A DNA stretch of 64,000 nucleotides from NCBI RefSeq assembly GCF_024054565.1, contig NZ_JAMXLR010000006.1, forward strand, positions 124,001-188,000, given 5' to 3'. This document shows, piece by piece, positions 55,742 through 63,875 of the stretch. The first letter of the stretch is position 1. Each line of letters opens with the position of its first letter. The stretch is from Aeoliella straminimaris (GTDB taxonomy: Bacteria > Planctomycetota > Planctomycetia > Pirellulales > Lacipirellulaceae). Under the pieces are notes generated by a model. It did no database searches. It saw nothing but the letters and a program-made list of their open reading frames with translations, and was not told the DNA's origin. Position numbers and translations under genes: made by a program.

Positions 55742-56224
55742 TCACCGCACCTGCGCCAGCCGCTCCCATAGCAGCGAAAGGACGCGCTGGTTGGGGTCGT
55801 AATCGCCGCCGAGAAACGGCTCGGCGTCCAACCCAAGCGACTGAGCCACCGCAGCCGCCACTGCCGACGAGCGACTGACGCCCTCTTCGCAATGCACCAT
55901 CACGACGCGAGCACGCCGGCAGTTGGCTGCCACGAAATCAAGGATGTCGGCCGCGTCACTGTCTGAAAACAGCCGCCCTTGGGGATGCTCTTTGGTGATG
56001 TCGTCGAACGACAGCTCCAGCAAATCGACCCGATTCTCTTCACTCATCTCCGGACGCTCATCGCCCAGCGAGACGATACTGATGCACGCCCACGGCACGC
56101 TACACTCAAACTCCTCGGCATGCTCCCGGGAGCAGACAATGACTTCGGTAACTTCTCGCAACCGATAGAACCCTTGGTAATTCGCGTGGCGGACGTCCCG
56201 CACCACACAGTCAGACTTATTCAC
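55742..56224 (-). CDS. dual-specificity / tyrosine phosphatase-like protein
   Basis: 160 residues from the ATG at 56224. The signature HCEEGVSRSSAVAAA gives the H-C-x5-R active-site loop of the cysteine phosphatases, and an Asp in FSDSDAADILDFVAANCRRARVVMVHC lies before it. The first half includes EVTEVIVCSREHAEEF and SIVSLGDERPE. It is shorter than most dual-specificity phosphatases and matches bacterial small forms often found in mobile elements. Substrate not readable. It converges on the small gene at 55461, five bases away. Confidence 0.75.
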   Translation of the reverse strand: MNKSDCVVRDVRHANYQGFYRLREVTEVIVCSREHAEEFECSVPWACISIVSLGDERPEMSEENRVDLLELSFDDITKEHPQGRLFSDSDAADILDFVAANCRRARVVMVHCEEGVSRSSAVAAAVAQSLGLDAEPFLGGDYDPNQRVLSLLWERLAQVR

Positions 56225-56556
56225 GTAGGGCGGCCCTTAAGCCCAGCGCCCAGCACTTCGCAGGGCCCACGTTTCGCAGTTCGACTGGACCACAGCGCTG
56301 TTCACCCCAATCGCCGTCCGCAGCGTTGGCAGACTATTATTCGCCCCGCATCAACTTCGGCAAGATCGAAAACAATAAGCGCGAACCACGACGTCCATCG
56401 TGAAACTAATGCGCGACGTTGCCTGCTGCAATGGCGCTCGCCAAGACTGCAATGAATCGGCTATAATGGTGACCAACCGATTCTTTTCACCAAAGTCGCC
56501 AGCTATCCGCCTTCACCCATGGAATCCGCCGGGGGCTTGTTGTTGGAGCGTGTTCG
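56225..56556. other. intergenic region between divergent genes
   Basis: About 330 bases between the phosphatase gene (left) and sigma factor gene (right), presumably with both promoters. No repeat or RNA recognised. Confidence 0.4.
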
Positions 56557-57165
56557 ATGCCGGACGGCAGTTTGTCCATTGCGCAACTCATAGCGGACGC
56601 CAAGTCTGGCGATGCTGTTGCACTGGAGCAACTGCTCACGCAATATCGCCCTTTCTTGCGCATCATCGCCGAGCAGAAGATTGGACCCGCGCTGCGGCGT
56701 CGCCACGACGGTTCGGACATCGTGCAACAAACTTGCGTCGAGGCGGTCACCGCTTTCCCTGCATTCCGAGGAGCAACCGAGCCGGAACTCTCGGCATGGC
56801 TCAAGCAGATCCTCCGTCGCAATGTCGCCAACCTAGTCCGCGACAATCGGGCCGCCAAACGCGATTTGAGACGCGAGACTGAACTTGACCGCCGCGGCAA
56901 CGAGTCAGCGACGCTCCAGTGGTTTGAACCAGCGGGGGAGCAATCCTCACCGAGCCAGCGAGCGGTCCGAGGAGAAGACGCGATTGAACTCGCTCAGGCG
57001 ATAGAAAGTCTGCCAGACGACCAGCGTCGCGCCGTCCAATTACGATATCTGGAGGCCCGATCCTTGGATGAGATCGGTGAAGCGCTGGACCGCAGTTCTT
57101 CGGCCGTCGCCGGCCTACTGCATCGAGGGATGCGGTCGCTGAAGTCAAAGCTCGAACCGACTTGA
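56557..57165 (+). CDS. ECF-type RNA polymerase sigma factor (planctomycete type)
   Basis: 202 residues from the ATG at 56557. Region 2 is visible in AVALEQLLTQYRPFLRIIAEQKIGPALRRRHDGSDIVQQTCVEAV and SAWLKQILRRNVANLVRD. Region 4 is visible in LPDDQRRAVQLRYLEARSLDEIGEALDRSSSAVAGLLHRGM, a complete helix-turn-helix. The R-R-D-G-S-D-I-V-Q-Q-T stretch is typical of the large planctomycete ECF group. It should direct RNA polymerase to a special promoter set. No anti-sigma factor is next to it. The 691-residue gene lies convergent, 32 bases away. Confidence 0.88.
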   Translation: MPDGSLSIAQLIADAKSGDAVALEQLLTQYRPFLRIIAEQKIGPALRRRHDGSDIVQQTCVEAVTAFPAFRGATEPELSAWLKQILRRNVANLVRDNRAAKRDLRRETELDRRGNESATLQWFEPAGEQSSPSQRAVRGEDAIELAQAIESLPDDQRRAVQLRYLEARSLDEIGEALDRSSSAVAGLLHRGMRSLKSKLEPT

Positions 57166-57197
57166 CGAAGCGCACGCTGCGTCGTTGGTAATCGTTA

Positions 57198-59273
57198 CTA
57201 AAAGTCCGGCTCAAAATCGACGTCGCGTTTTTTGGGCTCCTTCTCGTGGGCCTGGCTCGAAATTCTCGACTGGTCGTGACTAGTAGGTTCGTTGGCAGGT
57301 AGCTCAGGTTGCCCTGCCGACCACTCGTCAGACCTGACCGCCGCCCGTTCCGCTGACCATGGCAGGGTTGCCGCGCGGAGATTCGTATTCCGGGCGTACT
57401 CCGCGTCAATGTTGGGTTCTGCAGCCCACGCTGCCTCTTCTGGTAAGTTTCGAACAGCGATCACTCGTCGTGTCTCCCGATCGATGACGGCATACTTTGG
57501 GCGCGCCTCCAGTTGCTCCGGACCAAGGCCAGCAACCGCCACATAACCGACCCGCTCACCATGCGGATCATGACCGATCATGATGTAGTCACCCTCTTTC
57601 AAGTCGACTGTGGATTGAACGCGAACGATATCAACCGCGGGCGAAGTTGACTGTAGCGTGAGAGGATTCTCGGGAACGGGATATTGCTGAGCTATTTCTG
57701 CATCTAAGTTAAACGGAATTGGCCGTCCCAGTTCCCGAGACGAACCGACGGCGATCGTGCGTGGCGGAAGTTCGCGTTGGGCTGGCCACGATGTTACGCT
57801 CAGCTCAGGTAAACGGCCATGTTCGATGCGATCAGCCAGCGCCAACTCAACGGCCCGTTCTCTGGCGGCATGCGGATCCAGCTCATATCCGCGGCGCCGG
57901 AGCGTCCCGTCGCCTCGCGTCTCCCAGATCAGGTAGTGTGGCGGTTCTCCCTCGACTTGAGGCTCTGGCTCGGAGTCCCTTGAACTACGGACTTCAAGCA
58001 CTTCCTGCTCACTGACCAATCGTCCCAGACTGTGGACTGCGAACTCCGTAGGTTCTCCTGGCTCGTCCCATCGCTCTAGCGCGATCTCAAGGGGAAGCTC
58101 GCCAGGCTCATTCCATTCGGTGACAATTACAGCTGGAAGAGGTTGGTTGCACTCAGCTAGCTCCTTCTCATACCGGGAGCTGACGTCGACCACCCTCGCC
58201 AGTTCTGTAGCGCTCGTGTACTGCTCGGCGCGGCCCTGCTCGTCGACGACCCACATCACGAACAGTCTGTCTCTCGCCGCAACGGCTCCATACCCCTGAC
58301 AATCTTGCTTTACCTCCAACCGCTCCGGCCCTAGTCCGTAGTCCAGCGTTTTGGCGGCAATGGCTACCGCCTGCCGCTCGTCGCGAGCCTGGACCAAGCC
58401 CAGCAATGCCTCCGCCGCTGACGAGTGCAAGTCTCCACGGCGCACAATCGGCCACCACGCAGCGAGTTGCTCGTCGGCAGTATGTTCTGCAGAGTTCCGT
58501 TGGGGCAGCGGAGTCTCCTTGAGTAACACTGCTTGCGGTTGTTGCTCCTGGCTGCTTACCCAGTCTCTCGCTGCACGGAGCGCCTGCTGAACGCCGTTGT
58601 GGCTGGCGTCAACAACCGTGGGTAACTCACCCAACGGATTGAAGAAAGAAATGACGTGAGCGCTGCCGTCGTTGAGTCCCGCCGCCAGAGAAATGCGGCA
58701 TTCTAGCTCGCGATGGATGGCCATCACGTGCGCCGTCTCCAGGTCGACTCGTTCGAGCGGTCGATTGCGCAGTTCAATCTTTGCCGAGGGGTACAACGAC
58801 GCCGACTCCCACGGCTCGAAAACACCCACCCATTCGGTCGAGTACAGTTGGGACTCGGTGGTATGCTGAGCGCCTTGCTCTACCCCCACAGCATCCTGCT
58901 CAACCTTCTCTTGATCGTGCGAGTGAGGGTCCAGCAGCAGCAGATCCTCCTCGCGAAGCCTTGGGCGATTATCCTGGGCCGTAGGACCAGAGCTCTCATG
59001 CTGCCAACGCTCGTCGACCCAAGCAGCCGCCTGCGCGGCGGCTACCGCCAGATCCGCAGCGTCGATGTTCGAAGTCCGGGTGAGTCGCTCGGCGTAGCAC
59101 GAGTGGCTAGGCAGCTCCCCGAACGTCAATTCGTACCAGCGGTAAAGATCGTTTAAATCGCGTTCCTCATCGAGCAGTTCACTCCGCTCCCATAGGAAAC
59201 AGTGTTGAGCACCGGGCATCTGAAAGCGGGCGGCAAGTTGCGCGTCGGCGCGATCCGTAGGATTATGCGACAT
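57198..59273 (-). CDS. large acidic protein of unknown function
   Basis: 691 residues from the ATG at 59273. I recognise no family. The protein is acidic and rich in Glu, Gln, Arg and Leu. Several stretches of similar build recur (for example VQQALRAARDWVSSQEQQPQAVLLKET, ERQAVAIAAKTLDYGLGPERLEVKQDCQ and ARERAVELALADRIEHGRLPELSVTSW), suggesting repeated alpha/beta units of about 100 residues. The end (EKEPKKRDVDFEPDF) is charged. It lies 62 bases upstream of no other minus-strand gene start except the NYN gene's end at 59336, so it may follow that gene in one transcript. Confidence 0.6.
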   Translation of the reverse strand: MSHNPTDRADAQLAARFQMPGAQHCFLWERSELLDEERDLNDLYRWYELTFGELPSHSCYAERLTRTSNIDAADLAVAAAQAAAWVDERWQHESSGPTAQDNRPRLREEDLLLLDPHSHDQEKVEQDAVGVEQGAQHTTESQLYSTEWVGVFEPWESASLYPSAKIELRNRPLERVDLETAHVMAIHRELECRISLAAGLNDGSAHVISFFNPLGELPTVVDASHNGVQQALRAARDWVSSQEQQPQAVLLKETPLPQRNSAEHTADEQLAAWWPIVRRGDLHSSAAEALLGLVQARDERQAVAIAAKTLDYGLGPERLEVKQDCQGYGAVAARDRLFVMWVVDEQGRAEQYTSATELARVVDVSSRYEKELAECNQPLPAVIVTEWNEPGELPLEIALERWDEPGEPTEFAVHSLGRLVSEQEVLEVRSSRDSEPEPQVEGEPPHYLIWETRGDGTLRRRGYELDPHAARERAVELALADRIEHGRLPELSVTSWPAQRELPPRTIAVGSSRELGRPIPFNLDAEIAQQYPVPENPLTLQSTSPAVDIVRVQSTVDLKEGDYIMIGHDPHGERVGYVAVAGLGPEQLEARPKYAVIDRETRRVIAVRNLPEEAAWAAEPNIDAEYARNTNLRAATLPWSAERAAVRSDEWSAGQPELPANEPTSHDQSRISSQAHEKEPKKRDVDFEPDF

Positions 59274-59335
59274 GATAGGGGTTTCCGTTGGTGACCAGGT
59301 GCGACACTGCCCGATGCGATTCCAAGTGTGCTCGG

Positions 59336-59974
59336 CTACGGTCTAGGGAACCACCCGCGTTGTCGGCCAGTGGTGAGCTTCTCTACGCAGTCCAGGCCCA
59401 CTTCAAGATTGGCGTCGATGAAAGGATTGTGCTCGGCGTTCAGGCGCTCCGCCGTGCAACCCGCGACGCTAAGCGTGACGACGGATTTCGCCGCGTCGCG
59501 ACGAACAATCTCCCGCGCTAAATCGCACCCCAGGTCTCCATCTCCACTTCCAATCACAACAACGTCGATCGACTCTCGGCCGGTCAGATACCCCGACCAA
59601 AACAGCATCACGTTGTCGCTATTCGCGCGCCGCACCAGTTTCCCGCGACGACGCACGGTTTGGATTTCATTGGGATGCGGCGTCCAACCCGCTTCGCGAC
59701 AACGGGCAGCTTGCCCCTGGTCGCCCGCGCGACACGAGAAAAAGGCGTGCAACTCGACCGACTTGAATTGCCGCTGGAGGAGCTTGGCCAACTGGTCGAA
59801 CTGCAGGCTTAGTTCCCACTCCCTGACGCTACAGTAGAGGTTCTCAATGTCCGCGAGCACCAACACGTGGCGTCCTCTAAGTCCGTCAAGCGGCCCAGTT
59901 GTTTTAGCGATCGCAGGCAAGTAAGCGGCCTTCCAGTTTCCGTCGTCGTGCGCGCCATTTAGTGTCGTGAGCAT
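59336..59974 (-). CDS. NYN-domain (PIN-like) nuclease
   Basis: 212 residues from the ATG at 59974 (GAGGAA upstream; the frame is open to 60028). The NYN pattern is clear: HVLVLADIENLYCSVREW with the first acidic residues, RRANSDNVMLFWSGYL in the middle, and VVVIGSGDGDLGCDLA for the last Asp pair. These are PIN-superfamily RNA/DNA nucleases with a metal-binding acidic cluster. A free-standing copy in a mobile element could be a toxin-like or RNA-processing enzyme. No antitoxin is recognised next to it, but the small gene at 60080 lies 105 bases upstream. Confidence 0.78.
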   Translation of the reverse strand: MLTTLNGAHDDGNWKAAYLPAIAKTTGPLDGLRGRHVLVLADIENLYCSVREWELSLQFDQLAKLLQRQFKSVELHAFFSCRAGDQGQAARCREAGWTPHPNEIQTVRRRGKLVRRANSDNVMLFWSGYLTGRESIDVVVIGSGDGDLGCDLAREIVRRDAAKSVVTLSVAGCTAERLNAEHNPFIDANLEVGLDCVEKLTTGRQRGWFPRP

Positions 59975-60079
59975 CGATTGTTCCTCGCGAATTGGGGATG
60001 GATAGTCATTGTCTCGTTGCCGGCACACGGCGTATTGATGTAAGACTCGCTAGCGCGAGAACATTGCCGCTAGTAAGAT

Positions 60080-60358
60080 TCAGCTCTGCTTGCCTTTGCG
60101 CTGTCGCCGGCCTCCCCAGAGTCGTTTGGGTTGGCCTTTTTTCTCGACCCAACCTTCCCGCCAATCGCATCCTTGGAACGGGCACGCGTAAATCGCCATG
60201 GGTTGACCTTGTCGACTAGTGCTCTGCCCAATGCATTTCATTTTCACTGGGAGCGGGTGCTTGCCGAGCTGGCAGCACAGCACGTGCAATTGAGTTGTTC
60301 GGTGCTTCGGCTGTTTGCGCGGCCGCTGTTTGCTATCAGAATTCAGAAACAAAGCCAT
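60080..60358 (-). CDS. small basic Cys-containing protein
   Basis: 92 residues from the ATG at 60358, with GAGGAGG seven bases upstream. The protein is strongly basic (KQRPRKQPKHR, GRRQRKGKQS) with five Cys, including a LHVLCCQLGKHPLPVKMKCIG block and YACPFQGCDW. These could form a zinc ribbon (C-C ... C ... C-x4-C). Function unknown. It lies between the vWA gene and the NYN gene, all on the minus strand (gaps 38 and 105 bases). Confidence 0.6.
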   Translation of the reverse strand: MALFLNSDSKQRPRKQPKHRTTQLHVLCCQLGKHPLPVKMKCIGQSTSRQGQPMAIYACPFQGCDWREGWVEKKGQPKRLWGGRRQRKGKQS

Positions 60359-60396
60359 GAGTATGCCTCCTCGAATGTGATGTTGGTGAGTTGGGG

Positions 60397-61086
60397 TTAG
60401 GAAAAGCACTGCTGTTTGTAATGCAGCAGCTGCATCAAAACGTCTTGCACGACCTCGATCTTTGGCCGGCCCTCCATCGGGTCCAGCATGCTGTAACTGA
60501 GGTCGATTGCCAGGACTGTGGTTTCCGACCGACGGCTGCCACGGCGCCGCGGTGGACCGCCGCTGCTCTGGACGAGAGCCGCGGTAAGCTCCCGCATGGT
60601 TCGCACCGGAATGAACTTGCCGTTATGCGTGCCGCCGCTAATCCGTCGCAGTAGACGTTCGTCGTACTCGTCCCCAAAACCGATTGTGTTGACGTTCACC
60701 CGTGCCTGGCGCGCCGCCGCCACGGCGTCGTCGATGCCGCTTTCCTCCCGATTGGGGTAACCGTCCGAGAGGAGCCAGATCCGCCGCAAGATACCCGGCG
60801 GCGTCTTTTCGCAGATGCGGACCGCCGTGCGGAGCCCATCGGTAAGGTTCGTGGCCGCCCCGACCTTCGCGGGTAACTGTTGAATTCGAGACTGCAGCCA
60901 ATCGGCGTGCGGGGCCGCCGGCCGAGCAATCACAAACCCTTTGCCGTGGAAACCGACCAGCGCGATGCGGTCCGGGCCGAATTTGTTGACTCGCCGCGGG
61001 CCGGGCGGGCGTTTGGGTCGCTTGACCGCACTCGCGCTGGGGCGCTGCGTTGCTCCTCCGAAGAATCGCTGAAATAGGCTGGGCAT
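60397..61086 (-). CDS. circularly permuted von Willebrand A-like protein
   Basis: 229 residues from the ATG at 61086 (GAGGTG upstream; the frame is open to 61350). The vWA parts appear in an unusual order. First come GPDRIALVGFHGKGF (strand 2), then ATNLTDGLRTA with the MIDAS Thr, then RRIWLLSDGYPN with the MIDAS Asp, then VNTIGFGDEYDERLLRRISGGTHNG and the final helix. Only after that, at the C-terminus, comes VLAIDLSYSMLDPMEG, the D-x-S-x-S strand 1 and helix 1. All MIDAS residues are present, so a permuted but metal-binding vWA is likely. It is co-linear with the small Cys gene (38 bases). Confidence 0.72.
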   Translation of the reverse strand: MPSLFQRFFGGATQRPSASAVKRPKRPPGPRRVNKFGPDRIALVGFHGKGFVIARPAAPHADWLQSRIQQLPAKVGAATNLTDGLRTAVRICEKTPPGILRRIWLLSDGYPNREESGIDDAVAAARQARVNVNTIGFGDEYDERLLRRISGGTHNGKFIPVRTMRELTAALVQSSGGPPRRRGSRRSETTVLAIDLSYSMLDPMEGRPKIEVVQDVLMQLLHYKQQCFS

Positions 61087-61312
61087 CTCACACCTCGCTG
61101 GGAATGTGCTGTTGTTGGCGACGGCCTGCAACGCAGCGCCGACTGGCAGTCGCCAGGAATCTCGTCGCGTTGCGTACCTATTCAGGCACGTCTGGCAAGG
61201 AAACTGTGCGCGCAACCTGAAACTTTTTTGGGCCTTGGCGGACAAGGCTCCACTGCTATCGTCTTGCCCTCTCCCCGCAAGATCAGCCTTGGTCGCTACG
61301 CGACAGCGGGGA

Positions 61313-61359
61313 TGGAAATGGTTGTCCTTCAACACAAGGTGTAAGGACAACCATTTCCA
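61313..61359 (+). promoter_or_regulatory. leader hairpin A with conserved loop
   Basis: A 17-bp perfect stem: 61313-61329 pairs with 61343-61359, with the 13-base loop CAACACAAGGTGT between. It ends one base before the ribosome-binding site (GGAGGAG) of the small gene at 61369. The loop and inner stem are the same as in hairpin B (62079-62125), but the outer stem sequences differ. An alternative inner pairing, CCTT with AAGG inside the loop, is possible. Confidence 0.85.
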
Positions 61360-61368
61360 GGAGGAGTG

Positions 61369-61449
61369 ATGAATTACGACCTACTTGAAACTAACTTGCA
61401 ACGACTTCGTGCAGCGTGTGGCGAACGATTCGCTGGGAGGGCCAGCTAA
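61369..61449 (+). CDS. 26-residue leader peptide
   Basis: The frame is ATG at 61369, ending with TAA at 61447-61449 (product starts MNYDLLETNLQRL and ends RFAGRAS). CAGGAGGAG stands directly before the ATG, an unusually strong ribosome-binding site for a short frame. The TAA overlaps the next ATG by one base (TAATG), so it is a plausible translational coupler for the DUF1281 gene. Function unknown; it may be only a leader. Confidence 0.65.
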   Translation: MNYDLLETNLQRLRAACGERFAGRAS

Positions 61450-62045
61450 TGCCTAATCATGTTCAACAGAGTCTTACCTGCGTGGGTCAGCACGTCGCCG
61501 ACCTGATCAATCACGTCAAGGGGGACCAGTCGCCCTTCGACTTCAACCAGGTCATCCCGATGCCCGCCGCGCTCGACATCGAAGCTGGGACCACTGGTGA
61601 GATGGGCGTCGCTGTCTTGAACGATCGATGCCATCCATTCCTTACCTACCCGTGGGTGAAGCGGAAGGGGATCAGAACGGCACAGCAGTTCAGGCAATAC
61701 GTGGAGCGTGAACGGCCGGAAGCGATCGAGTTGGGAAAGCAGTACCTCGACAACCAACGGCAGTACGGACACACGACCTGGTACAGTTGGCGCCTCGAAC
61801 ACTGGGGCACGAAGTGGAATGCTTACAACGTGAGTGTGCAGGAAGAGAGCCCCTTGGAAGCGATCATCCGTTTCGAGACCGCATGGAGCCCAGCCATCCC
61901 AGTGGTCGCTCGGCTGTCGGAGTTGTATCCAAACGTGCGGTTCACGCTCGATTACGTCGACGAATGTCTCAACTTTGCCGGCACGGCTTGGATAGTCGCC
62001 GGGCAGGTTGTCGACACCCCCTGCGACCCCTGCGCCCAGCACTAG
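61449..62045 (+). CDS. DUF1281 / Api92-like protein
   Basis: 198 residues from the ATG at 61449 (the frame is open from 61416). Start MPNHVQQSLTCVG, followed by FDFNQVIPMPAALDI, and later RLEHWGTKWNAYNVSVQE, FETAWSPAIPVVARLSELYPNVRFTLDYVDE and FAGTAWIV. This is the pattern of the ferredoxin-like Api92 protein family (DUF1281) known from phages and plasmids. Function unknown. It is coupled to the short leader frame and preceded by hairpin A. Confidence 0.83.
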   Translation: MPNHVQQSLTCVGQHVADLINHVKGDQSPFDFNQVIPMPAALDIEAGTTGEMGVAVLNDRCHPFLTYPWVKRKGIRTAQQFRQYVERERPEAIELGKQYLDNQRQYGHTTWYSWRLEHWGTKWNAYNVSVQEESPLEAIIRFETAWSPAIPVVARLSELYPNVRFTLDYVDECLNFAGTAWIVAGQVVDTPCDPCAQH

Positions 62046-62078
62046 CGGTCGCTCAGGGTTAGGGGCAGTGGATTCTCC

Positions 62079-62125
62079 CATGTGAGTTTGTCCTTCAACA
62101 CAAGGTGAAAGGACAAACTCACATG
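62079..62125 (+). promoter_or_regulatory. leader hairpin B with conserved loop
   Basis: A 17-bp perfect stem: 62079-62095 pairs with 62109-62125, with the 13-base loop CAACACAAGGTGA. It ends just before AGGAGGAC, the ribosome-binding site of the gene at 62136. Loop, loop length and inner stem (TGTCCTT/AAGGACA) equal those of hairpin A; the outer ten stem pairs are largely different in sequence yet still pair. Confidence 0.87.
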
Positions 62126-62135
62126 AGGAGGACAC

Positions 62136-63128
62136 ATGCAGCCAGCGACAAACCAAGCAAAACCATCGCGACTCGCTCTCTTTCCTAGCGGCGACCCCAA
62201 TACGGCATTCGGCCATCTATCGCCAGCAGAGATCCTGAAAACGTACGGCCATCCGCGCTACCTGCTCAGTTCCTCGGCCAAGGCCAAGAAATGCCTGCTG
62301 GTCCGGGTGCTCACGCGGATTCTGTACCTGACATCTGGGCTGTTTTGTTCGCACGCCGACTCGTGCCTCTACAGTTGCCTGGCCCACACGTCCGGAAGAA
62401 TGCCGATGGCCGACTGCGTTCGTACGCGGGACCAACGCACGGCCTTGTACCTAGAGTCGCCGGAGCTTTTCATCAAACGACTGCATGCGGAAATCGCCTT
62501 GCATGAAGTCGAAGCCAATCGCCGCGGGCTGCAATCTGCGGTGCGACTCAACGGCGGTAGCGACCTTCTCTGGGAACGTCGTCACCGCGAATTATTCTTC
62601 GCCGCGCCCGATACGCAGTTCTTCGACTACACCAAAATTCCCGTCCGCATGAATCGTTTTCTGGCGGGCGAGATGCCGGACAATTACCACCTGACGTTTT
62701 CGGCAGGAGACGCCAACCACGACCAGGCTAAGCGAGTCTTGGACAAGGGTGGCAACGTGGCGGTCGTATTCTGGCCGGAGCTGCCAATTAACTGGTGGGG
62801 CTTTCCGGTGCTGGACGGTGACACGCACGACGCCCGATTCTTGGACCCGGCCGGCTCGATCGTCGGCCTCCGCGCCAAGGGGGTGGCACGCGTCGACCTG
62901 GCGGGCTTCGTCGTGCGGCCCTGTCCGGAGTGCAACGACGGCAGCGAACTCGTCTTGGAATCGATGCACGAGGATACGCACCGACACACTTGCCATCGGT
63001 GCCGACGCTGTCGCTACCAACTACGTTCTCGCTGGATGGCGCCGCGACGACGACACAAAGACCAGCTCGTTCAGTCAAAACGCCGCGAGGTTGTAGTAGC
63101 TCAATGCAGCAATGCGAAAGCCGCTTAA
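62136..63128 (+). CDS. gp88-like protein of mobile elements
   Basis: 330 residues from the ATG at 62136 (GGAGGACAC upstream). The segment SGLFCSHADSCLYSCLAHTSGRM ... DCVRTRDQRTALYLESPELFIKRL ... QSAVRLNGGSDLLWE resembles the phage gp88 family, where three or four Cys precede an R-x-x-R block and VRxNGxSDxxWE. A late Cys set (CPECNDG ... CHRCRRCRYQL) could form a zinc site. The C-terminus is very basic. Enzymatic role unknown. It is preceded by hairpin B. Confidence 0.68.
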   Translation: MQPATNQAKPSRLALFPSGDPNTAFGHLSPAEILKTYGHPRYLLSSSAKAKKCLLVRVLTRILYLTSGLFCSHADSCLYSCLAHTSGRMPMADCVRTRDQRTALYLESPELFIKRLHAEIALHEVEANRRGLQSAVRLNGGSDLLWERRHRELFFAAPDTQFFDYTKIPVRMNRFLAGEMPDNYHLTFSAGDANHDQAKRVLDKGGNVAVVFWPELPINWWGFPVLDGDTHDARFLDPAGSIVGLRAKGVARVDLAGFVVRPCPECNDGSELVLESMHEDTHRHTCHRCRRCRYQLRSRWMAPRRRHKDQLVQSKRREVVVAQCSNAKAA

Positions 63129-63161
63129 AGAGTTTATTAAACGTTACATGGAGGAACCAAC

Positions 63162-63875
63162 ATGCCAACAATCAACGTCCCACTTGCCATTCCCGAGACA
63201 ACCAGTCCAGTCCCGACGCTCGCGAGCGTGCATGTCGAAGGGGGCCGCGGCGATTACGGCGACCCCAACTACCGCGGCAACTGCTCGGGCCTGCTGATTC
63301 GTGACCTGGTGGCGTACTTTCGCCCGCGAAACCTGCTCGATCCGATGCAGGGCGGCGGCACTGCCGGCGACGTCGCCCGGTCGCTCGGCATTGACTATCA
63401 GGGTTTCGACCTCAAAACCGGCTTCGACGCGGCCGACGCCCGTAGCTTTGACGGCCTTGGCGGGTTCGACATGGTGTGGCTGCACCCACCCTATCACGAC
63501 CTGATTCGTTACAGCGACGACCCGCGGTGTCTATCGCGGTCCAGTTCGCTCACCGAATTCTGTGACAAACTCGCCGGTGTCCTGGCCAACTGCCGCGACG
63601 TCTTGACCCAGCGAGGACACTTGGTCGTGCTGATGGGCGATATCACCCGTCGCGGCAACTACTATGCCTTGCCGTTTCATGCTTGGCGGCTGGCCACTGA
63701 ACTTGGGATGGAACTCGCCTGCCCGGAGATAGTCCGCCTCAGCCATGGGGCGACGTCGACCGCTAGGACGTACCGGTTCTCGTTCATCCCCCGGGTCCAC
63801 GACGTTTGTCTCGTGTTACGGCGAAGAGCTTCGAAAACAGCTCCAGTCGCTCAGCAGCAAGGAGGTGCGATATGA
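63162..63875 (+). CDS. DNA methyltransferase-like protein
   Basis: 237 residues from the ATG at 63162 (GGAGG upstream). Motif I is LLDPMQGGGTAGDVARSLG (SAM-binding), followed by YQGFDLKTGFDAADAR. The catalytic motif IV is VWLHPPYHDLIRYS, with H in place of the usual first D of D-P-P-Y. It is a compact N4-cytosine/N6-adenine type methylase. No restriction partner is seen. Its last four bases overlap the start of the next gene (ATGA). Confidence 0.75.
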   Translation: MPTINVPLAIPETTSPVPTLASVHVEGGRGDYGDPNYRGNCSGLLIRDLVAYFRPRNLLDPMQGGGTAGDVARSLGIDYQGFDLKTGFDAADARSFDGLGGFDMVWLHPPYHDLIRYSDDPRCLSRSSSLTEFCDKLAGVLANCRDVLTQRGHLVVLMGDITRRGNYYALPFHAWRLATELGMELACPEIVRLSHGATSTARTYRFSFIPRVHDVCLVLRRRASKTAPVAQQQGGAI

